DNA of 64,000 nucleotides from Microbacterium sp. zg-Y818 (lineage in GTDB: Bacteria > Actinomycetota > Actinomycetes > Actinomycetales > Microbacteriaceae). Both the position numbers and the translations under genes were made by a program. The notes under the pieces are model-generated. The model had not been told where the DNA came from and made no database searches. It was given only the letters and a program-made list of their open reading frames with translations. Location: assembly GCF_030246905.1 (NCBI RefSeq), contig NZ_CP126741.1:1116001-1180000 (forward strand), given 5' to 3'. Each line of letters opens with the position of its first letter. Position 1 is the stretch's first letter. Shown piece by piece: positions 1-15,907 of this stretch.

Positions 1-157
1 CAAGCGTCGTCAGCATCGGATTGTGGCGGGCGACCAGTTCCACGGCGTCCAGACCGTTCGCGGTCTCGAACACCTCGTAGCCGGCACCGGTGAGCACCGT
101 TGTGATGAGCGCGCGGATGTCCTCTTCGTCCTCCAGGACCACGGCCGTTCGCTGCAC
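1..157 (-). CDS. Response regulator, N-terminal part only (cut by window edge)
   Basis: The first 52 residues of a receiver domain are present. They begin from a GTG at 157 with [18 protein letters not shown], and the acidic DEED run matches the first acidic pocket of CheY-like receivers. The phosphoacceptor Asp and any output domain lie beyond the window edge, so the class (DNA-binding or stand-alone) cannot be told. A TACTAT -10-like box on the minus strand at 181-186 and a GAGCGAGGCGA stretch just before the start support this start. The gene is divergent from uvrB. The receiver-domain assignment is fairly safe; the function is unknown. Confidence 0.75.
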   Translation of the reverse strand, partial: MQRTAVVLEDEEDIRALITTVLTGAGYEVFETANGLDAVELVARHNPMLTTL

Positions 158-291
158 TGTGTCGCCTCGCTCTCGCCGCCATAGTACGCGAACGGACCGG
201 TGCGCCGCTGACGCCCGCAGTCGGGGCCCGCGCCGCCGGCCTGCCCGCTCTGCCGGCGGCGAACGCCCGGCCCGTTGTCGGAAGGGCGGCC

Positions 292-297
292 TACGCT
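292..297 (+). promoter_or_regulatory. -10 box (TACGCT) for a leaderless uvrB transcript
   Basis: TACGCT ends six nucleotides before the uvrB ATG, so transcription would start at or next to the start codon. The GGAAGG that follows touches the ATG and is too close to act as a ribosome binding site. This is inferred from spacing alone. Confidence 0.45.
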
Positions 298-303
298 GGA
301 AGG

Positions 304-2385
304 ATGCAGACCACCCGTGCCGTCCGGCCCTTCGAGGTCGTCAGCGAATACACGCCCAGCGGCGACCAGCCCCAGGCCATCGAGCAGCTCGCCGCCCGTA
401 TCAATGCCGGCGAGACCGACGTCGTGCTGCTCGGCGCCACGGGCACCGGCAAGTCGGCGACGACCGCGTGGCTCATCGAGCAGGTGCAGCGGCCGACGCT
501 GGTGCTCGCCCACAACAAGACCCTCGCCGCCCAGCTGGCCAACGAGTTCCGCGAACTCATGCCGAACAACGCGGTGGAGTACTTCGTCAGCTACTACGAC
601 TACTACCAGCCCGAGGCCTACGTCCCGCAGACGGACACCTTCATAGAGAAGGATTCGTCCATCAACGCCGAGGTCGAGCGGCTGCGGCACTCGACGACCA
701 ACTCGCTGCTGAGCCGGCGCGACGTCGTGGTGGTCTCGACGGTCTCGTGCATCTACGGCCTCGGCTCGCCCGAGGAGTACCTGCGCGCCATGGTGGCTCT
801 GCAGGTGGGGGAGCGGTACGACCGCGATGCCCTCATCCGCAAGCTGATCGCGATGCAGTACAACCGCAACGACGTCGACTTCTCGCGCGGCAACTTCCGC
901 GTCCGCGGCGACACGATCGAGATCATCCCCGTTTACGAGGAGTTCGCGATCCGCATCGAGATGTTCGGTGACGAGATCGAGGCGCTGTACATGCTGCACC
1001 CGCTCACCGGTGACGTCATCAACCGCATGGACAGCGTGCCGATCTTCCCGGCCTCCCACTACGTCGCCGGCACCGACACCGTGCAGCGGGCCATCGGCAC
1101 CATCGAGCACGAGCTCGCCGAGCGCCTCAAGGAACTCGAAGGTCAGGGCAAGCTGCTCGAGGCGCAACGACTGCGCATGCGCACGACGTTCGACATCGAG
1201 ATGCTGCAGCAGCTCGGCTTCTGCTCCGGCATCGAGAACTACTCCCGTCACCTCGACGGGCGCATGCCGGGGGAGCCGCCGCACACGCTGCTGGACTTCT
1301 TCCCCGACGACTTCCTCATGGTCATCGACGAGTCGCACGTCACGGTGCCGCAGATCGGTGCGATGTATGAGGGCGATGCCTCCCGCAAGCGCACGCTCGT
1401 CGACCACGGCTTCCGGCTGCCCAGCGCCCTGGACAACCGGCCGCTGCGCTTCGATGAGTTCAAGCAGCGTGTCGGCCAGACCGTCTACCTCTCGGCGACG
1501 CCCGGGCGGTACGAGATGGGCATCGCCGACGGTGTGGTCGAGCAGATCATCCGTCCGACCGGGCTCGTCGACCCGCAGATCGTCGTCAAGCCGTCGAAGG
1601 GGCAGATCGACGATCTCCTCGAGCAGATCCGGGTGCGGGTGGGCCGCGACGAGCGCGTGCTGGTGACGACCCTGACGAAGAAGATGTCCGAGGAGCTCAC
1701 CGACTTCCTCGGCGAGCACGGCGTGCGCGTGCGCTACCTCCACTCCGACGTCGACACCCTCCGGCGCGTCGAGCTGCTCAGCGAGCTGCGCGCGGGCGTC
1801 TACGACGTGCTCGTCGGCATCAACCTGCTGCGCGAGGGCCTCGACCTCCCCGAGGTGTCGCTGGTGGCGATCCTGGATGCCGACAAGGAGGGCTTCCTGC
1901 GCTCGGGCACCTCTCTCATCCAGACGATCGGCCGCGCCGCCCGCAACGTTTCGGGCGAGGTGCACATGTACGCAGACAACATGACCGACTCGATGCGCAA
2001 GGCCATCGACGAGACCGAGCGCCGCCGCGAGAAGCAGATCGCGTACAACGTCGCCCACGGCGTCGACCCGCAGCCGCTGCGCAAGCGCATCGCCGACATC
2101 ACCGACGCGCTCAACCGCGAGGCTTCGGACACGCAGGAGCTGCTGTCGAAGAAGCGCTCCGGCCCGCTCAAGAGCGGCAAGGGCAAGAGCCCCACGCCGC
2201 AGCTGCGTCGTGTGGGCATCGCGGCCGAGGGCGCCACCCAGCTGGAGTCGACGATCGAGGACCTGTCGAACCAGATGCTCGCCGCCGCCGGCGAGCTGAA
2301 GTTCGAGCTCGCCGCGCGGCTGCGCGACGAGGTGCAGGACCTCAAGAAGGAACTGCGCGCCATGGAGCGCGCCGGCCACGCCTGA
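304..2385 (+). CDS. uvrB: UvrABC excinuclease subunit B
   Basis: This 693-residue protein is the helicase-like damage-verification subunit of nucleotide excision repair. It receives the lesion from UvrA and recruits UvrC. Visible motifs are the Walker A GATGTGKS at residues 44-51, the Tyr-rich beta-hairpin [12 protein letters not shown] near residue 100 that clamps DNA at the lesion, a DESH Walker B, helicase motif VI (QTIGRAARN), and a C-terminal UVR motif ([18 protein letters not shown]) that contacts UvrC. Length is normal for the family. uvrA and uvrC follow on the same strand a few kilobases on, so all three excinuclease genes are clustered. The start is the ATG just after a TACGCT box. 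Confidence 0.98.
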   Translation: MQTTRAVRPFEVVSEYTPSGDQPQAIEQLAARINAGETDVVLLGATGTGKSATTAWLIEQVQRPTLVLAHNKTLAAQLANEFRELMPNNAVEYFVSYYDYYQPEAYVPQTDTFIEKDSSINAEVERLRHSTTNSLLSRRDVVVVSTVSCIYGLGSPEEYLRAMVALQVGERYDRDALIRKLIAMQYNRNDVDFSRGNFRVRGDTIEIIPVYEEFAIRIEMFGDEIEALYMLHPLTGDVINRMDSVPIFPASHYVAGTDTVQRAIGTIEHELAERLKELEGQGKLLEAQRLRMRTTFDIEMLQQLGFCSGIENYSRHLDGRMPGEPPHTLLDFFPDDFLMVIDESHVTVPQIGAMYEGDASRKRTLVDHGFRLPSALDNRPLRFDEFKQRVGQTVYLSATPGRYEMGIADGVVEQIIRPTGLVDPQIVVKPSKGQIDDLLEQIRVRVGRDERVLVTTLTKKMSEELTDFLGEHGVRVRYLHSDVDTLRRVELLSELRAGVYDVLVGINLLREGLDLPEVSLVAILDADKEGFLRSGTSLIQTIGRAARNVSGEVHMYADNMTDSMRKAIDETERRREKQIAYNVAHGVDPQPLRKRIADITDALNREASDTQELLSKKRSGPLKSGKGKSPTPQLRRVGIAAEGATQLESTIEDLSNQMLAAAGELKFELAARLRDEVQDLKKELRAMERAGHA

Positions 2386-2396
2386 TCGGAGCGACC

Positions 2397-2819
2397 ATGC
2401 AGCAGCGGCTCTCCCTCGTCACCCTGGGAGTGGCGGACCTGGAGCGGTCGATCGCGTTCTACCGCGCGCTCGGCTGGGAACCGCACCCCCGCTCGGTTCC
2501 CGGCGACATCGCCTTCTTCCAGGCCGGGGGCATGGTCGTGGCACTGTGGTAACGGGCCGCCCTGGCGGCGGATTCCGGCATGGCGGACCACGGCGGCTGG
2601 GGCGGAGTGACCTTCGCCCACAATGTGGAGTCGCGTGCCGACGTCGACGCTGTCCTGAGCACAGCCCAGCAGGCCGGCGCCCGCGTTGCGCGACCGGCGG
2701 CTGAGACCGAGTGGGGCGGCTATTCCGGAGTGTTCGTGGATCCCGACGGGCATCCGTGGGAGGTGGCAGTCAATCCGGGCTGGCCACTCGAAGCCGACGG
2801 GTCCGTGCGCCTGCGCTGA
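2397..2819 (+). pseudogene. VOC/glyoxalase-family protein gene interrupted by an in-frame TAA
   Basis: Reading from the ATG at 2397 gives a typical vicinal-oxygen-chelate N-terminus (LGVADLERSIAFYRALGW, then FFQAGGMVVALW). A TAA stop follows at 2550-2552. The same frame then continues without another stop to 2819 with the C-terminal half of the fold (GGWGGVTFAHNV, GYSGVFVDPDGHPWEVA). In this family the interrupted position normally encodes a Trp-Ser/Gly-Arg run, so the gene seems inactivated by one small substitution and otherwise intact. VOC proteins of this size are metal-dependent lyases, dioxygenases or resistance proteins; the substrate is unknown. An internal ATG at 2580 could give a 79-residue C-terminal fragment, probably not functional alone. 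A sequencing error is the main alternative. Confidence 0.8.
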
Positions 2820-2820
2820 G

Positions 2821-3057
2821 TCAGGGGCAGGTCATGAGGGGTTTCGGCCCCGAGCGGTCGAACGTGTGCTGCGACATCGGCTTGCCGCACAGCGGGCACG
2901 CCCGTTCGGTGCGCGTGGGCTCGGGCTCGGCGTCGTACGGCCCCACCGACGCGGGGCCGGCGACCTTGATCAGCCGCGAATTGAGGTAGGCGTACCAGCC
3001 GCCGGCTTCGCGGACGCGTTCGCGAAGGGGAGGGCGGTCCGGGTCGCTGCGCGTCAT
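2821..3057 (-). CDS. Small hypothetical protein with C-terminal CPLC motif
   Basis: This 78-residue protein has no family I recognise. It has a charged N-terminus (MTRSDPDRPPLRERV), a central GGWYAYLNSRLI segment, and a Cys-containing tail (ACPLCGKPM, then TCP) with three cysteines that could bind zinc or act as a thiol pair. An in-frame ATG exists at 3063, but the ATG at 3057 is preferred. A TACACT -10 box (minus strand, 3070-3065) ends seven nucleotides before 3057, which would make this a leaderless start and put 3063 upstream of the transcript. The gene is divergent from an OhrR-like regulator, and its promoter lies inside the presumed operator, so it is probably a regulated target. It ends one base after the broken VOC gene. 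Confidence 0.65.
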   Translation of the reverse strand: MTRSDPDRPPLRERVREAGGWYAYLNSRLIKVAGPASVGPYDAEPEPTRTERACPLCGKPMSQHTFDRSGPKPLMTCP

Positions 3058-3062
3058 GATCA

Positions 3063-3074
3063 TTAGTGTACTAA
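3063..3074. promoter_or_regulatory. Inverted repeat operator TTAGT-GT-ACTAA between the small Cys protein and the MarR/OhrR gene
   Basis: A perfect 5-bp inverted repeat with a 2-bp spacer lies between two divergent genes. It overlaps the -10 box of the leftward gene and sits just upstream of the -10 box of the rightward regulator. Binding here would block both promoters, the usual autoregulatory layout of MarR-family repressors. Confidence 0.55.
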
Positions 3075-3082
3075 CGAATGGC

Positions 3083-3088
3083 TAGACT
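3083..3088 (+). promoter_or_regulatory. -10 box (TAGACT) deciding the MarR/OhrR start
   Basis: TAGACT ends seven nucleotides before the GTG at 3096. The alternative ATG at 3078 would lie upstream of the transcription start, so the box argues for a leaderless start at 3096. Confidence 0.5.
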
Positions 3089-3095
3089 CGGGGGC

Positions 3096-3533
3096 GTGGA
3101 CGGTGCCGACGACCTGCTGAAGCTCGAGAACCAGGTCTGTTTCGCCATCGTCACCGCCGCCCGCAACGTCGTCGCGATCTATCGCCCGGTGCTGGAGCCC
3201 CTCGGGTTGACGCACCCGCAGTACCTCGTGATGCTCGCGCTCTGGGAGAGCACCCCGCGGTCGCTGCGGAACCTCGCCGACGAGCTGGCGATGGAGCCGG
3301 CCACCCTGTCGCCGCTGGTCAAGCGGCTCGAAGCGCAGGGCCGGGTCACCCGCACCCGTCGACACGACGACGAGCGCGTGCTCGACATCGGCCTCACCGA
3401 GGCGGGAGCCGCCTTGCGCCAGGAGGCCCGTCGTGTGCCGGAGCAGATCATGCAGCGCGTGGGGGTGGATGCCGCGGCGCTCGCGGCCCTGCGGGACGGG
3501 CTCGCCCCGTTCGTGGGAACGGGGCGAGCCTGA
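3096..3533 (+). CDS. MarR-family regulator, OhrR-like peroxide sensor
   Basis: This 145-residue winged-helix repressor starts VDGADDLLKLENQVCFAIV. The LENQ(L/V)CFA segment is the signature of OhrR, whose conserved N-terminal Cys is oxidised by organic hydroperoxides to release DNA. Counting from the GTG at 3096, this Cys is residue 15, the same number as the sensing Cys of Bacillus subtilis OhrR, which independently supports that start over the ATG at 3078. LGLTHPQYLVMLALWE and the recognition-helix region (EPATLSPLVKRLEAQG) fit the MarR fold. Its usual partner ohr is not adjacent; the neighbours are a small Cys-containing protein (divergent) and a catalase (convergent). OhrR function is inferred from motif only. 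Confidence 0.85.
   Translation: MDGADDLLKLENQVCFAIVTAARNVVAIYRPVLEPLGLTHPQYLVMLALWESTPRSLRNLADELAMEPATLSPLVKRLEAQGRVTRTRRHDDERVLDIGLTEAGAALRQEARRVPEQIMQRVGVDAAALAALRDGLAPFVGTGRA
3499..3530. terminator. Bidirectional hairpin encoded in the last codons of the MarR gene
   Basis: GGCTCGCCCCGTTC (3499-3512) and GAACGGGGCGAGCC (3517-3530) are perfect 14-bp arms around a 4-nt loop. The hairpin sits inside the 3' end of the regulator gene, three bases before its stop, and only a few bases past the stop of the convergent catalase. It could terminate both. It has no T-tract. Confidence 0.6.
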
Positions 3534-3536
3534 CCG

Positions 3537-5693
<2,157 letters not shown>

Positions 5694-5824
5694 CGTCGCG
5701 GGGGGTGGACTGCACGGCACGCTACGTGGCGGCGCGACCGCTTTCCGCTGGTTGACGCCTGGCGGACGGTGCCCTAACGCGCGCGCCTCGCAGGGTTTTC
5801 CGAGCCGGTGTCCGAGGCCCCGCC

Positions 5825-5830
5825 TAGACT
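5825..5830 (+). promoter_or_regulatory. -10 box (TAGACT) for a leaderless uvrA transcript
   Basis: TAGACT ends six nucleotides before the uvrA GTG at 5837, and no purine-rich ribosome site lies between. The transcript is expected to begin at or beside the GTG. No LexA/SOS box (GAACNNNNGTTC type) was noticed in the 116-bp upstream spacer. Confidence 0.5.
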
Positions 5831-5836
5831 TGATCA

Positions 5837-8737
<2,901 letters not shown>

Positions 8738-8741
8738 GCGG

Positions 8742-10652
8742 ATGCCGCGCTCAGCTCCCACGCTCCCGTACAAGCCGAAACCGGGCGAGATCCCGACCAA
8801 CCCGGGGGTGTACCGCTTCCGCGACGCCGACGGCCGCGTGCTCTACGTCGGCAAGGCGAAGAACCTGCGCGCCCGGCTGTCGAACTACTTCGCTCCGCTG
8901 CACACCCTGCACGAGCGCACACGGCGCATGGTCACCACCGCGGCATCCGTGGAGTGGACCGTGGTCGCGAGCGACGTGGACTCCCTGCAGCTGGAGTACA
9001 TGTGGATCAAGGAGTTCGATCCGCCCTTCAACGTGCGTTACCGGGACGACAAGTCCTATCCGTTCATGGCGGTCACGCTCGCCGATGAGGCACCGCGGGT
9101 GGTCGTGACGCGCAATCGCCGCATTCCGGGCGCCAAGTATTTCGGCCCGTACCCGAAGGTGTGGGCGGTGCACGACACGATCGATCTCATGATCCGGGTC
9201 TTCCCGATCCGCACCTGCTCGGACTCGTCCTACAAGAAGGCGATGGCCAGCGGCCGACCGTGCTTTCCTGGGCAGATCGGACGTTGCGGCGGACCCTGCT
9301 CGATGAAGGTGTCGATCGAAGAGCACCGCGCCATGGTCGACGATTTCGTCGCCTTCATGTCCGGCGGCGACCAGCGCTTCGCGCGCGAACTCACCGCCCG
9401 CATGAAGGAAGCGGCGGCGGCGATGGACTACGAGAGCGCGGCGGTGTACCGCGACAAGCTGCAGGCGATCGACGCGGTGCTGAACAAGAGCGCTCTCGTG
9501 CTGTCGGACGACACCGACGCCGATCTCTTCGGTATCGCCGAGGACGAGCTCGCAGCCACGGTGCAGCACTTCGTGGTGCGCGGCGGGCGCGTGCGGGGTG
9601 TGCGGGCCAGCACCATCGAGAAGGAGATCGACATCTCGGGGGCGGACCTGGTGGACCAGGTGCTGCAGCGCAGCTACGGCGATGCCGCGGCGGCGGACAT
9701 CCCGCGTCAGGTGCTCGTGCCCGCTCTCCCCGAAGAAGCGGCGGACCTCGAGGAGTGGCTGAGCGCGCGGCGCGGCAAGCGGGTGTCGATCCGGGTCGCC
9801 CAGCGGGGCCGCAAAGCGGAGCTCATGAAGACCGCGAACCTCAACGCCCAACAGGCCCTCATGCTGCACAAGACGCGGCGCACGAGCGACTACGTCGCTC
9901 GCACCCAGGCTCTGACCGACCTGCAGGAGGCGCTGGATCTGACCGAAGCGCCGCTGCGCATCGAGTGCTACGACGTCTCGCATCTGGGGGGCACCAACGT
10001 CGTGGCATCCATGGTGGTCTTCGAGGACGGCCTGCCCCGCAAGGACCAGTACCGAACCTTCGGCGTGCCCGAGACGACCGACGACACCGACTCGATCCAT
10101 CAGGTGCTCACCCGCAGGCTGGCGTATCTGAACCGCCCCGAGGAAGCGGACGAGCCCGAGCCGCAGCCCACCGACGACGGCGAGGTGGTCGCCCCGGCGC
10201 GCAAGAAGCCGCGGTTCGCCTACCGCCCGCAGCTGCTGGTCGTCGACGGCGGCAAGCCGCAGGTTGAGGCGGCGGCGCGCGCGCTGGCCGACGCCGGCCA
10301 CGAGGAGATCGCGCTGTGCGGAATCGCCAAGAGGCTCGAAGAGGTGTGGCTGCCGGGGGAGGAGTACCCGGTGATCCTGCCGCGCACCTCCGAGGCGCTC
10401 TACCTGCTGCAGCGGCTGCGCGACGAAGCCCACCGCTTCGCCATCACGCATCAGCGCAAGCGTCGTCGTCGCGACATCAACAGCGTGCTCAGCGAGGTTC
10501 CCGGGCTCGGTGCCACCCGCATCAAAGCGCTGCTGCGCCACTTCGGCTCGGTGGCCGCCCTGACCGAGGCCACTCCCGAACAGATCGCGGAGCTGCCCGG
10601 CATCGGACCGAAGCTCGCCGCCACGGTCCACGAGCACCTCGCGCGCCGGTAG
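8742..10652 (+). CDS. uvrC: UvrABC excinuclease subunit C
   Basis: This 636-residue dual endonuclease makes both incisions in nucleotide excision repair. An N-terminal GIY-YIG nuclease ([20 protein letters not shown], residues about 20-40) makes the 3' cut. A UVR motif follows ([20 protein letters not shown]), then an RNase H-like nuclease ([20 protein letters not shown]) for the 5' cut, and two helix-hairpin-helix units at the end ([33 protein letters not shown]). The acidic loop near residue 470 ([15 protein letters not shown]) is a lineage-specific insertion. It starts four bases after uvrA. Confidence 0.98.
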   Translation: MPRSAPTLPYKPKPGEIPTNPGVYRFRDADGRVLYVGKAKNLRARLSNYFAPLHTLHERTRRMVTTAASVEWTVVASDVDSLQLEYMWIKEFDPPFNVRYRDDKSYPFMAVTLADEAPRVVVTRNRRIPGAKYFGPYPKVWAVHDTIDLMIRVFPIRTCSDSSYKKAMASGRPCFPGQIGRCGGPCSMKVSIEEHRAMVDDFVAFMSGGDQRFARELTARMKEAAAAMDYESAAVYRDKLQAIDAVLNKSALVLSDDTDADLFGIAEDELAATVQHFVVRGGRVRGVRASTIEKEIDISGADLVDQVLQRSYGDAAAADIPRQVLVPALPEEAADLEEWLSARRGKRVSIRVAQRGRKAELMKTANLNAQQALMLHKTRRTSDYVARTQALTDLQEALDLTEAPLRIECYDVSHLGGTNVVASMVVFEDGLPRKDQYRTFGVPETTDDTDSIHQVLTRRLAYLNRPEEADEPEPQPTDDGEVVAPARKKPRFAYRPQLLVVDGGKPQVEAAARALADAGHEEIALCGIAKRLEEVWLPGEEYPVILPRTSEALYLLQRLRDEAHRFAITHQRKRRRRDINSVLSEVPGLGATRIKALLRHFGSVAALTEATPEQIAELPGIGPKLAATVHEHLARR

Positions 10653-10678
10653 GGTGAAGGGAAAGACGGGGGCGCTTG

Positions 10679-11551
10679 ATGACGGCACAGGACGCGGGTG
10701 AGGTCCTCATCGTCACGGGCATGTCCGGCGCCGGCCGCACCACCGCCGCCAACGCCCTCGAAGACCTCGGCTGGTACGTCGTCGACAACCTTCCCCCGCA
10801 GATGCTGCGTCCGCTGCTGGACCTGAGCGAACTGGCGGGCGGCTCGCTGCCGAAGGTGGCCGCGGTGGTCGATGTGCGCGGCCGTGACCTGTTCGCCGAG
10901 CTTCCCCGCATCACCCAGGCGCTGCGCCACGGTCGGCACCTGCGCGTGCTCTTCCTGGACGCGTCCGACGACGTGCTGGTGCGGCGATTCGAATCGGTGC
11001 GCCGGCCGCATCCGCTGCAGGGCGAGGGGACGCTCCTCGACGGCATCCACCGGGAGCGGGCGCGACTGGCGCGGGTGCGCGAGAGCGCCGACCTCATCGT
11101 CGACACCTCGAACAACAACATCCACCAGCTCGCCACCCGCATCGTCGACCTCTTCGCCGCCGAAGGGTCAGCCCGGCACACGCTCACAGTCATGAGCTTC
11201 GGCTTCAAGTACGGGCTGCCGTCGGATGCCGATCTCGTGGCGGACATGCGCTTTCTGCCCAACCCGTTCTGGGTCGAGGATCTGAAGTCGCTCACCGGCA
11301 AGGACGATGCCGTGCGCGACTACGTCTTCGACCAGGAGGGGGCGGAGGAGTTCCTCGACGCGTACGTCGCGGCGCTGCAGCCGGTGCTGGCCGGCTATCA
11401 GCGCGAGAACAAGCCCCATTCCACCGTCGCCGTGGGATGCACCGGCGGCAAGCACCGATCGGTGGCCACGGCAGAAGAACTCGCGCGACGACTGGCGGCG
11501 CTGCCCGGCGTAGCCGTGCGCGTGAAGCATCGGGACCTGGGTCGGGAGTAA
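10679..11551 (+). CDS. rapZ: RapZ/YvcJ-family nucleotide-binding protein
   Basis: This 290-residue P-loop protein of the RapZ (YvcJ) family hydrolyses GTP/ATP and in enterobacteria steers small-RNA control of glucosamine-6-phosphate synthase; its role in actinobacteria is less clear. Visible are the P-loop GMSGAGRTT at about 14-22, with Arg in place of Lys as is usual in actinobacteria, [24 protein letters not shown], the conserved SFGFKYG, and the C-terminal [16 protein letters not shown]. An in-frame TTG one codon upstream (10676) is an alternative start. Usual neighbours uvrC and whiA flank it, but the yvcK/cofD-like gene that often sits between rapZ and whiA is missing. Confidence 0.93.
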   Translation: MTAQDAGEVLIVTGMSGAGRTTAANALEDLGWYVVDNLPPQMLRPLLDLSELAGGSLPKVAAVVDVRGRDLFAELPRITQALRHGRHLRVLFLDASDDVLVRRFESVRRPHPLQGEGTLLDGIHRERARLARVRESADLIVDTSNNNIHQLATRIVDLFAAEGSARHTLTVMSFGFKYGLPSDADLVADMRFLPNPFWVEDLKSLTGKDDAVRDYVFDQEGAEEFLDAYVAALQPVLAGYQRENKPHSTVAVGCTGGKHRSVATAEELARRLAALPGVAVRVKHRDLGRE

Positions 11552-11566
11552 ACTGGACGATCGTCC
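11549..11566 (+). promoter_or_regulatory. whiA promoter: TAAACT box followed by palindrome GGACGATCGTCC
   Basis: TAAACT (11549-11554) overlaps the rapZ stop codon and is followed directly by a perfect 12-bp palindrome (11555-11566). The palindrome covers the expected transcription start of whiA, so it could be an operator or a 5' hairpin. The binding protein is unknown. Confidence 0.4.
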
Positions 11567-11591
11567 CCCTGCGCCTCTCGGAAGGAATCCC

Positions 11592-12569
11592 GTGCCCCTG
11601 ACCGCCGACGTGAAGGCCGAGTTGGCCGCCATTCGCGACCCGCGACCCACCGCGCGCGTCGCCGAACTGACAGCCCTGCTGCGGTTCTCCGGCGGACTGC
11701 ACTCGATCGCCGGCCGCGTCGCCGTCGAGGCCGAACTCGAGTCCGACGGCCTGGCTCGTCGGGTTGCCCGTGACCTCATGGAGATCTACGGCGTGCGGCC
11801 GGAACTCGCCCACGTGCAGGCGTCGGGCGGCCGTGTCGGCGGCCACTTCGCCGTGCGTGTCATCGACGGCGGCGAGACCCTGGCGCGTCAGACCGGGCTG
11901 CTCGATCAGCGACGCCGCCCGGTACGGGGACTGCCGAACAAGCTCACCACCGGCGCGCGCCCCGATCTGGCGGCCGTCTGGCGTGGAGCGTTCCTCGCGG
12001 CCGGCACGCTCAGCGACCCCGGGCGCTCGGCGGCGCTGGAGATCTCGTGCCCCTCGGGCGAGGCGGCCATGGCGCTCGTCGGCGCCGCCCATCGCCTTGG
12101 GATCACGGCCAAGGCGCGCGAAGTGCGCGGGGTGCCCCGCGTCGTCGTCCGCGACGGCGAGGCCATCCGTGCCGCGCTGGCCGAGATGGGCGCGGTCCGT
12201 ACTGCGGCGGAGTGGGAGCAGCTGCGCCAGCGCCGCGAGGTGCGTGCGGGAGTCAACCGCCTGGTCAACTTCGACGACGCCAACCTGCGCCGGTCCGCTC
12301 AGGCGGCCGTGGCCGCGTGCGCGCGCGTGGAGCGGGCGATGGAGATCCTCGGTGACGAGGTTCCGCCACACCTGAAGCAGGCCGGCGAGCTTCGCCTGGC
12401 CCACCGCGACGCGAGCCTGGACGAGCTCGGCCATCACGCCGACCCGCCGCTGACGAAGGATGCCGTCGCCGGCCGCATCCGCCGCCTGCTGGCGATGGCC
12501 GACAAGAAGGCCGAAGCCGAGGGCATTCCCGACACCGAATCGGCCGTCCCGGCCGGCGACGACGACTGA
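11592..12569 (+). CDS. whiA: WhiA sporulation/cell-division transcription factor
   Basis: This 325-residue DNA-binding protein has an N-terminal domain related to LAGLIDADG homing endonucleases ([35 protein letters not shown]) and a C-terminal helix-turn-helix ([20 protein letters not shown], then VAGRIRRL). In Streptomyces it works with WhiB to start sporulation septation; in non-sporulating actinobacteria it is kept and linked to division. The GTG start is preceded by GGAAGG at a normal distance. Length and order after uvrC-rapZ are standard. Confidence 0.95.
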   Translation: MPLTADVKAELAAIRDPRPTARVAELTALLRFSGGLHSIAGRVAVEAELESDGLARRVARDLMEIYGVRPELAHVQASGGRVGGHFAVRVIDGGETLARQTGLLDQRRRPVRGLPNKLTTGARPDLAAVWRGAFLAAGTLSDPGRSAALEISCPSGEAAMALVGAAHRLGITAKAREVRGVPRVVVRDGEAIRAALAEMGAVRTAAEWEQLRQRREVRAGVNRLVNFDDANLRRSAQAAVAACARVERAMEILGDEVPPHLKQAGELRLAHRDASLDELGHHADPPLTKDAVAGRIRRLLAMADKKAEAEGIPDTESAVPAGDDD

Positions 12570-12573
12570 CGAC

Positions 12574-12615
12574 GCCGCACCGCGCGCGCCGCACCGCGCG
12601 CGCCGCGCCGCACGC
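12574..12615. repeat. 14-bp direct repeats, about three copies
   Basis: GCCGCACCGCGCGC occurs at 12574-12587 and 12588-12601, and a diverged third copy (GCCGCGCCGCACGC) at 12602-12615. It lies directly after whiA in a 363-bp gene-free spacer. Some stop-free frames cross it, but they are low-complexity and look like no protein. Confidence 0.7.
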
Positions 12616-12630
12616 GGCGCACCGCACCGT

Positions 12631-12695
12631 GAGACGACATCTGACGGCCGAGACATCGGGTATTTCCCATGGTCTCGGCCGTCAGATGTCGTTTC
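12631..12695. repeat. Long hairpin: 24-bp inverted repeat with 17-nt loop
   Basis: Arms 12631-12654 and 12672-12695 are complementary at 23 of 24 positions. The core shared by the arms is ACGACATCTGACGGCCGAGA read inward. This is far longer than the other terminators in the window and its loop has a small GGG/CCC inner pairing. It could terminate whiA transcription, be a structured RNA, or be a member of a dispersed palindromic repeat family; no second copy was seen in this window. Confidence 0.8.
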
Positions 12696-12702
12696 AGCGA
12701 TC

Positions 12703-12790
12703 GGGGGCGCGACGCGCCCGGGAGGCAGGGCGGGACGGGGGCGCGACGCGCCCGGGAGGCAGGGCGGGACGGGGGCGCGACGCGCCCGGG
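12703..12790. repeat. 34-bp tandem repeat, 2.6 copies, each with a GGGCGCG-A-CGCGCCC palindrome
   Basis: Two identical 34-bp units (12703-12736, 12737-12770) and a 20-bp start of a third (12771-12790) lie head to tail. Each unit contains a near-palindrome of 7-bp arms around one A, a possible repeated protein-binding site or cruciform former. The sodA promoter (TAGGAT at 12867-12872) follows about 75 bp later. Confidence 0.8.
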
Positions 12791-12932
12791 GTGCGCCCAA
12801 GCGACCCCGCCGGATACCGGCTCGGCCATCGGGAAGCAACCTCGTGCCCCGGGTGTTGTCGCTCACTAGGATGAAGCACGTCCCCTCGCCGCTCCGAGGA
12901 TTTCGGCGCGGCGCCGACAGGAAGAAGCGAAC

Positions 12933-13550
12933 ATGGCGACATACACCCTGCCCGAGCTGCCCTACGACTACGCGGCGCTGGAGCCGCACGTCAGCGCGAA
13001 GATCATGCAGCTGCACCACGACAAGCACCACCAGGCCTATGTGACCGGCGCGAACACGGCGCTGGAGCAGCTCGCGGAGGCCCGCGAGACCGGAAACTTC
13101 GCGAACGTCAACAAGCTCGAGAAGGACCTCTCGTTCAACCTCGGCGGTCACGTCAACCACTCGATCTTCTGGACGAACATGTCGCCGGACGGCGGCGACA
13201 AGCCCGTCGGCGACCTCGCATCCGCGATCGACGACCACTTCGGCTCGTTCGACAAGTTCCAGGCGCACTTCTCCGCCGCAGCGCTCGGCGTGCAGGGGTC
13301 CGGCTGGGCGGGACTGTTCTGGGACTCGCTGGGGCAGAACCTCATCATCCAGCAGTTCTTCGACCAGCAGAACCAGCTCGCCGCCGGCACCGTGCCCCTG
13401 CTGCTGCTGGATGTCTGGGAGCACGCCTACTACCTCGACTACAGCAACGTGCGCGCCGACTACGTGAAGGCGTTCTGGAACATCGCCAACTGGGCGAATG
13501 TCGCGGATCGGTTCGCCACCGCCCGTGAGAAGACCGCCGGTCTGCTGTAG
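12933..13550 (+). CDS. sodA: Superoxide dismutase, Mn/Fe family
   Basis: This 205-residue enzyme converts superoxide to hydrogen peroxide in the cytoplasm. Metal ligands are visible in order: the first His in KIMQLHHDKHHQAYV (about residues 23-38), the second His in NLGGHVNHSIFW, and the Asp and His of LLLLDVWEHAYYLDY. The Gly and Gln pattern around the ligands does not let me choose Mn or Fe with certainty; actinobacterial members are mostly Mn. The ATG has AGGAAGAAG upstream and a TAGGAT box about 60 bp before it. It sits between whiA and gap, interrupting an otherwise standard gene order. Confidence 0.95.
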   Translation: MATYTLPELPYDYAALEPHVSAKIMQLHHDKHHQAYVTGANTALEQLAEARETGNFANVNKLEKDLSFNLGGHVNHSIFWTNMSPDGGDKPVGDLASAIDDHFGSFDKFQAHFSAAALGVQGSGWAGLFWDSLGQNLIIQQFFDQQNQLAAGTVPLLLLDVWEHAYYLDYSNVRADYVKAFWNIANWANVADRFATAREKTAGLL

Positions 13551-14687
<1,137 letters not shown>

Positions 14688-14692
14688 CGGCC

Positions 14693-15897
<1,205 letters not shown>

Positions 15898-15907
<10 letters not shown>

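Noticed and set aside
10..2379. Long minus-strand open frame of 789 codons antisense to uvrB
   Set aside because: It is a GC-rich shadow frame: composition is Arg/Leu/Val/Asp-rich with no motif, and uvrB on the other strand is unmistakable. The same applies to the large antisense frames over the catalase, uvrC, the whiA-sodA region and the LuxR-type gene.
12703..12790. CRISPR array suggested by 34-bp repeats
   Set aside because: Units are directly adjacent with no spacers, and no cas gene is nearby.
12629..12874. Short open frames across the whiA-sodA repeat block
   Set aside because: They are created by the repeats themselves, have no ribosome sites and no resemblance to proteins.
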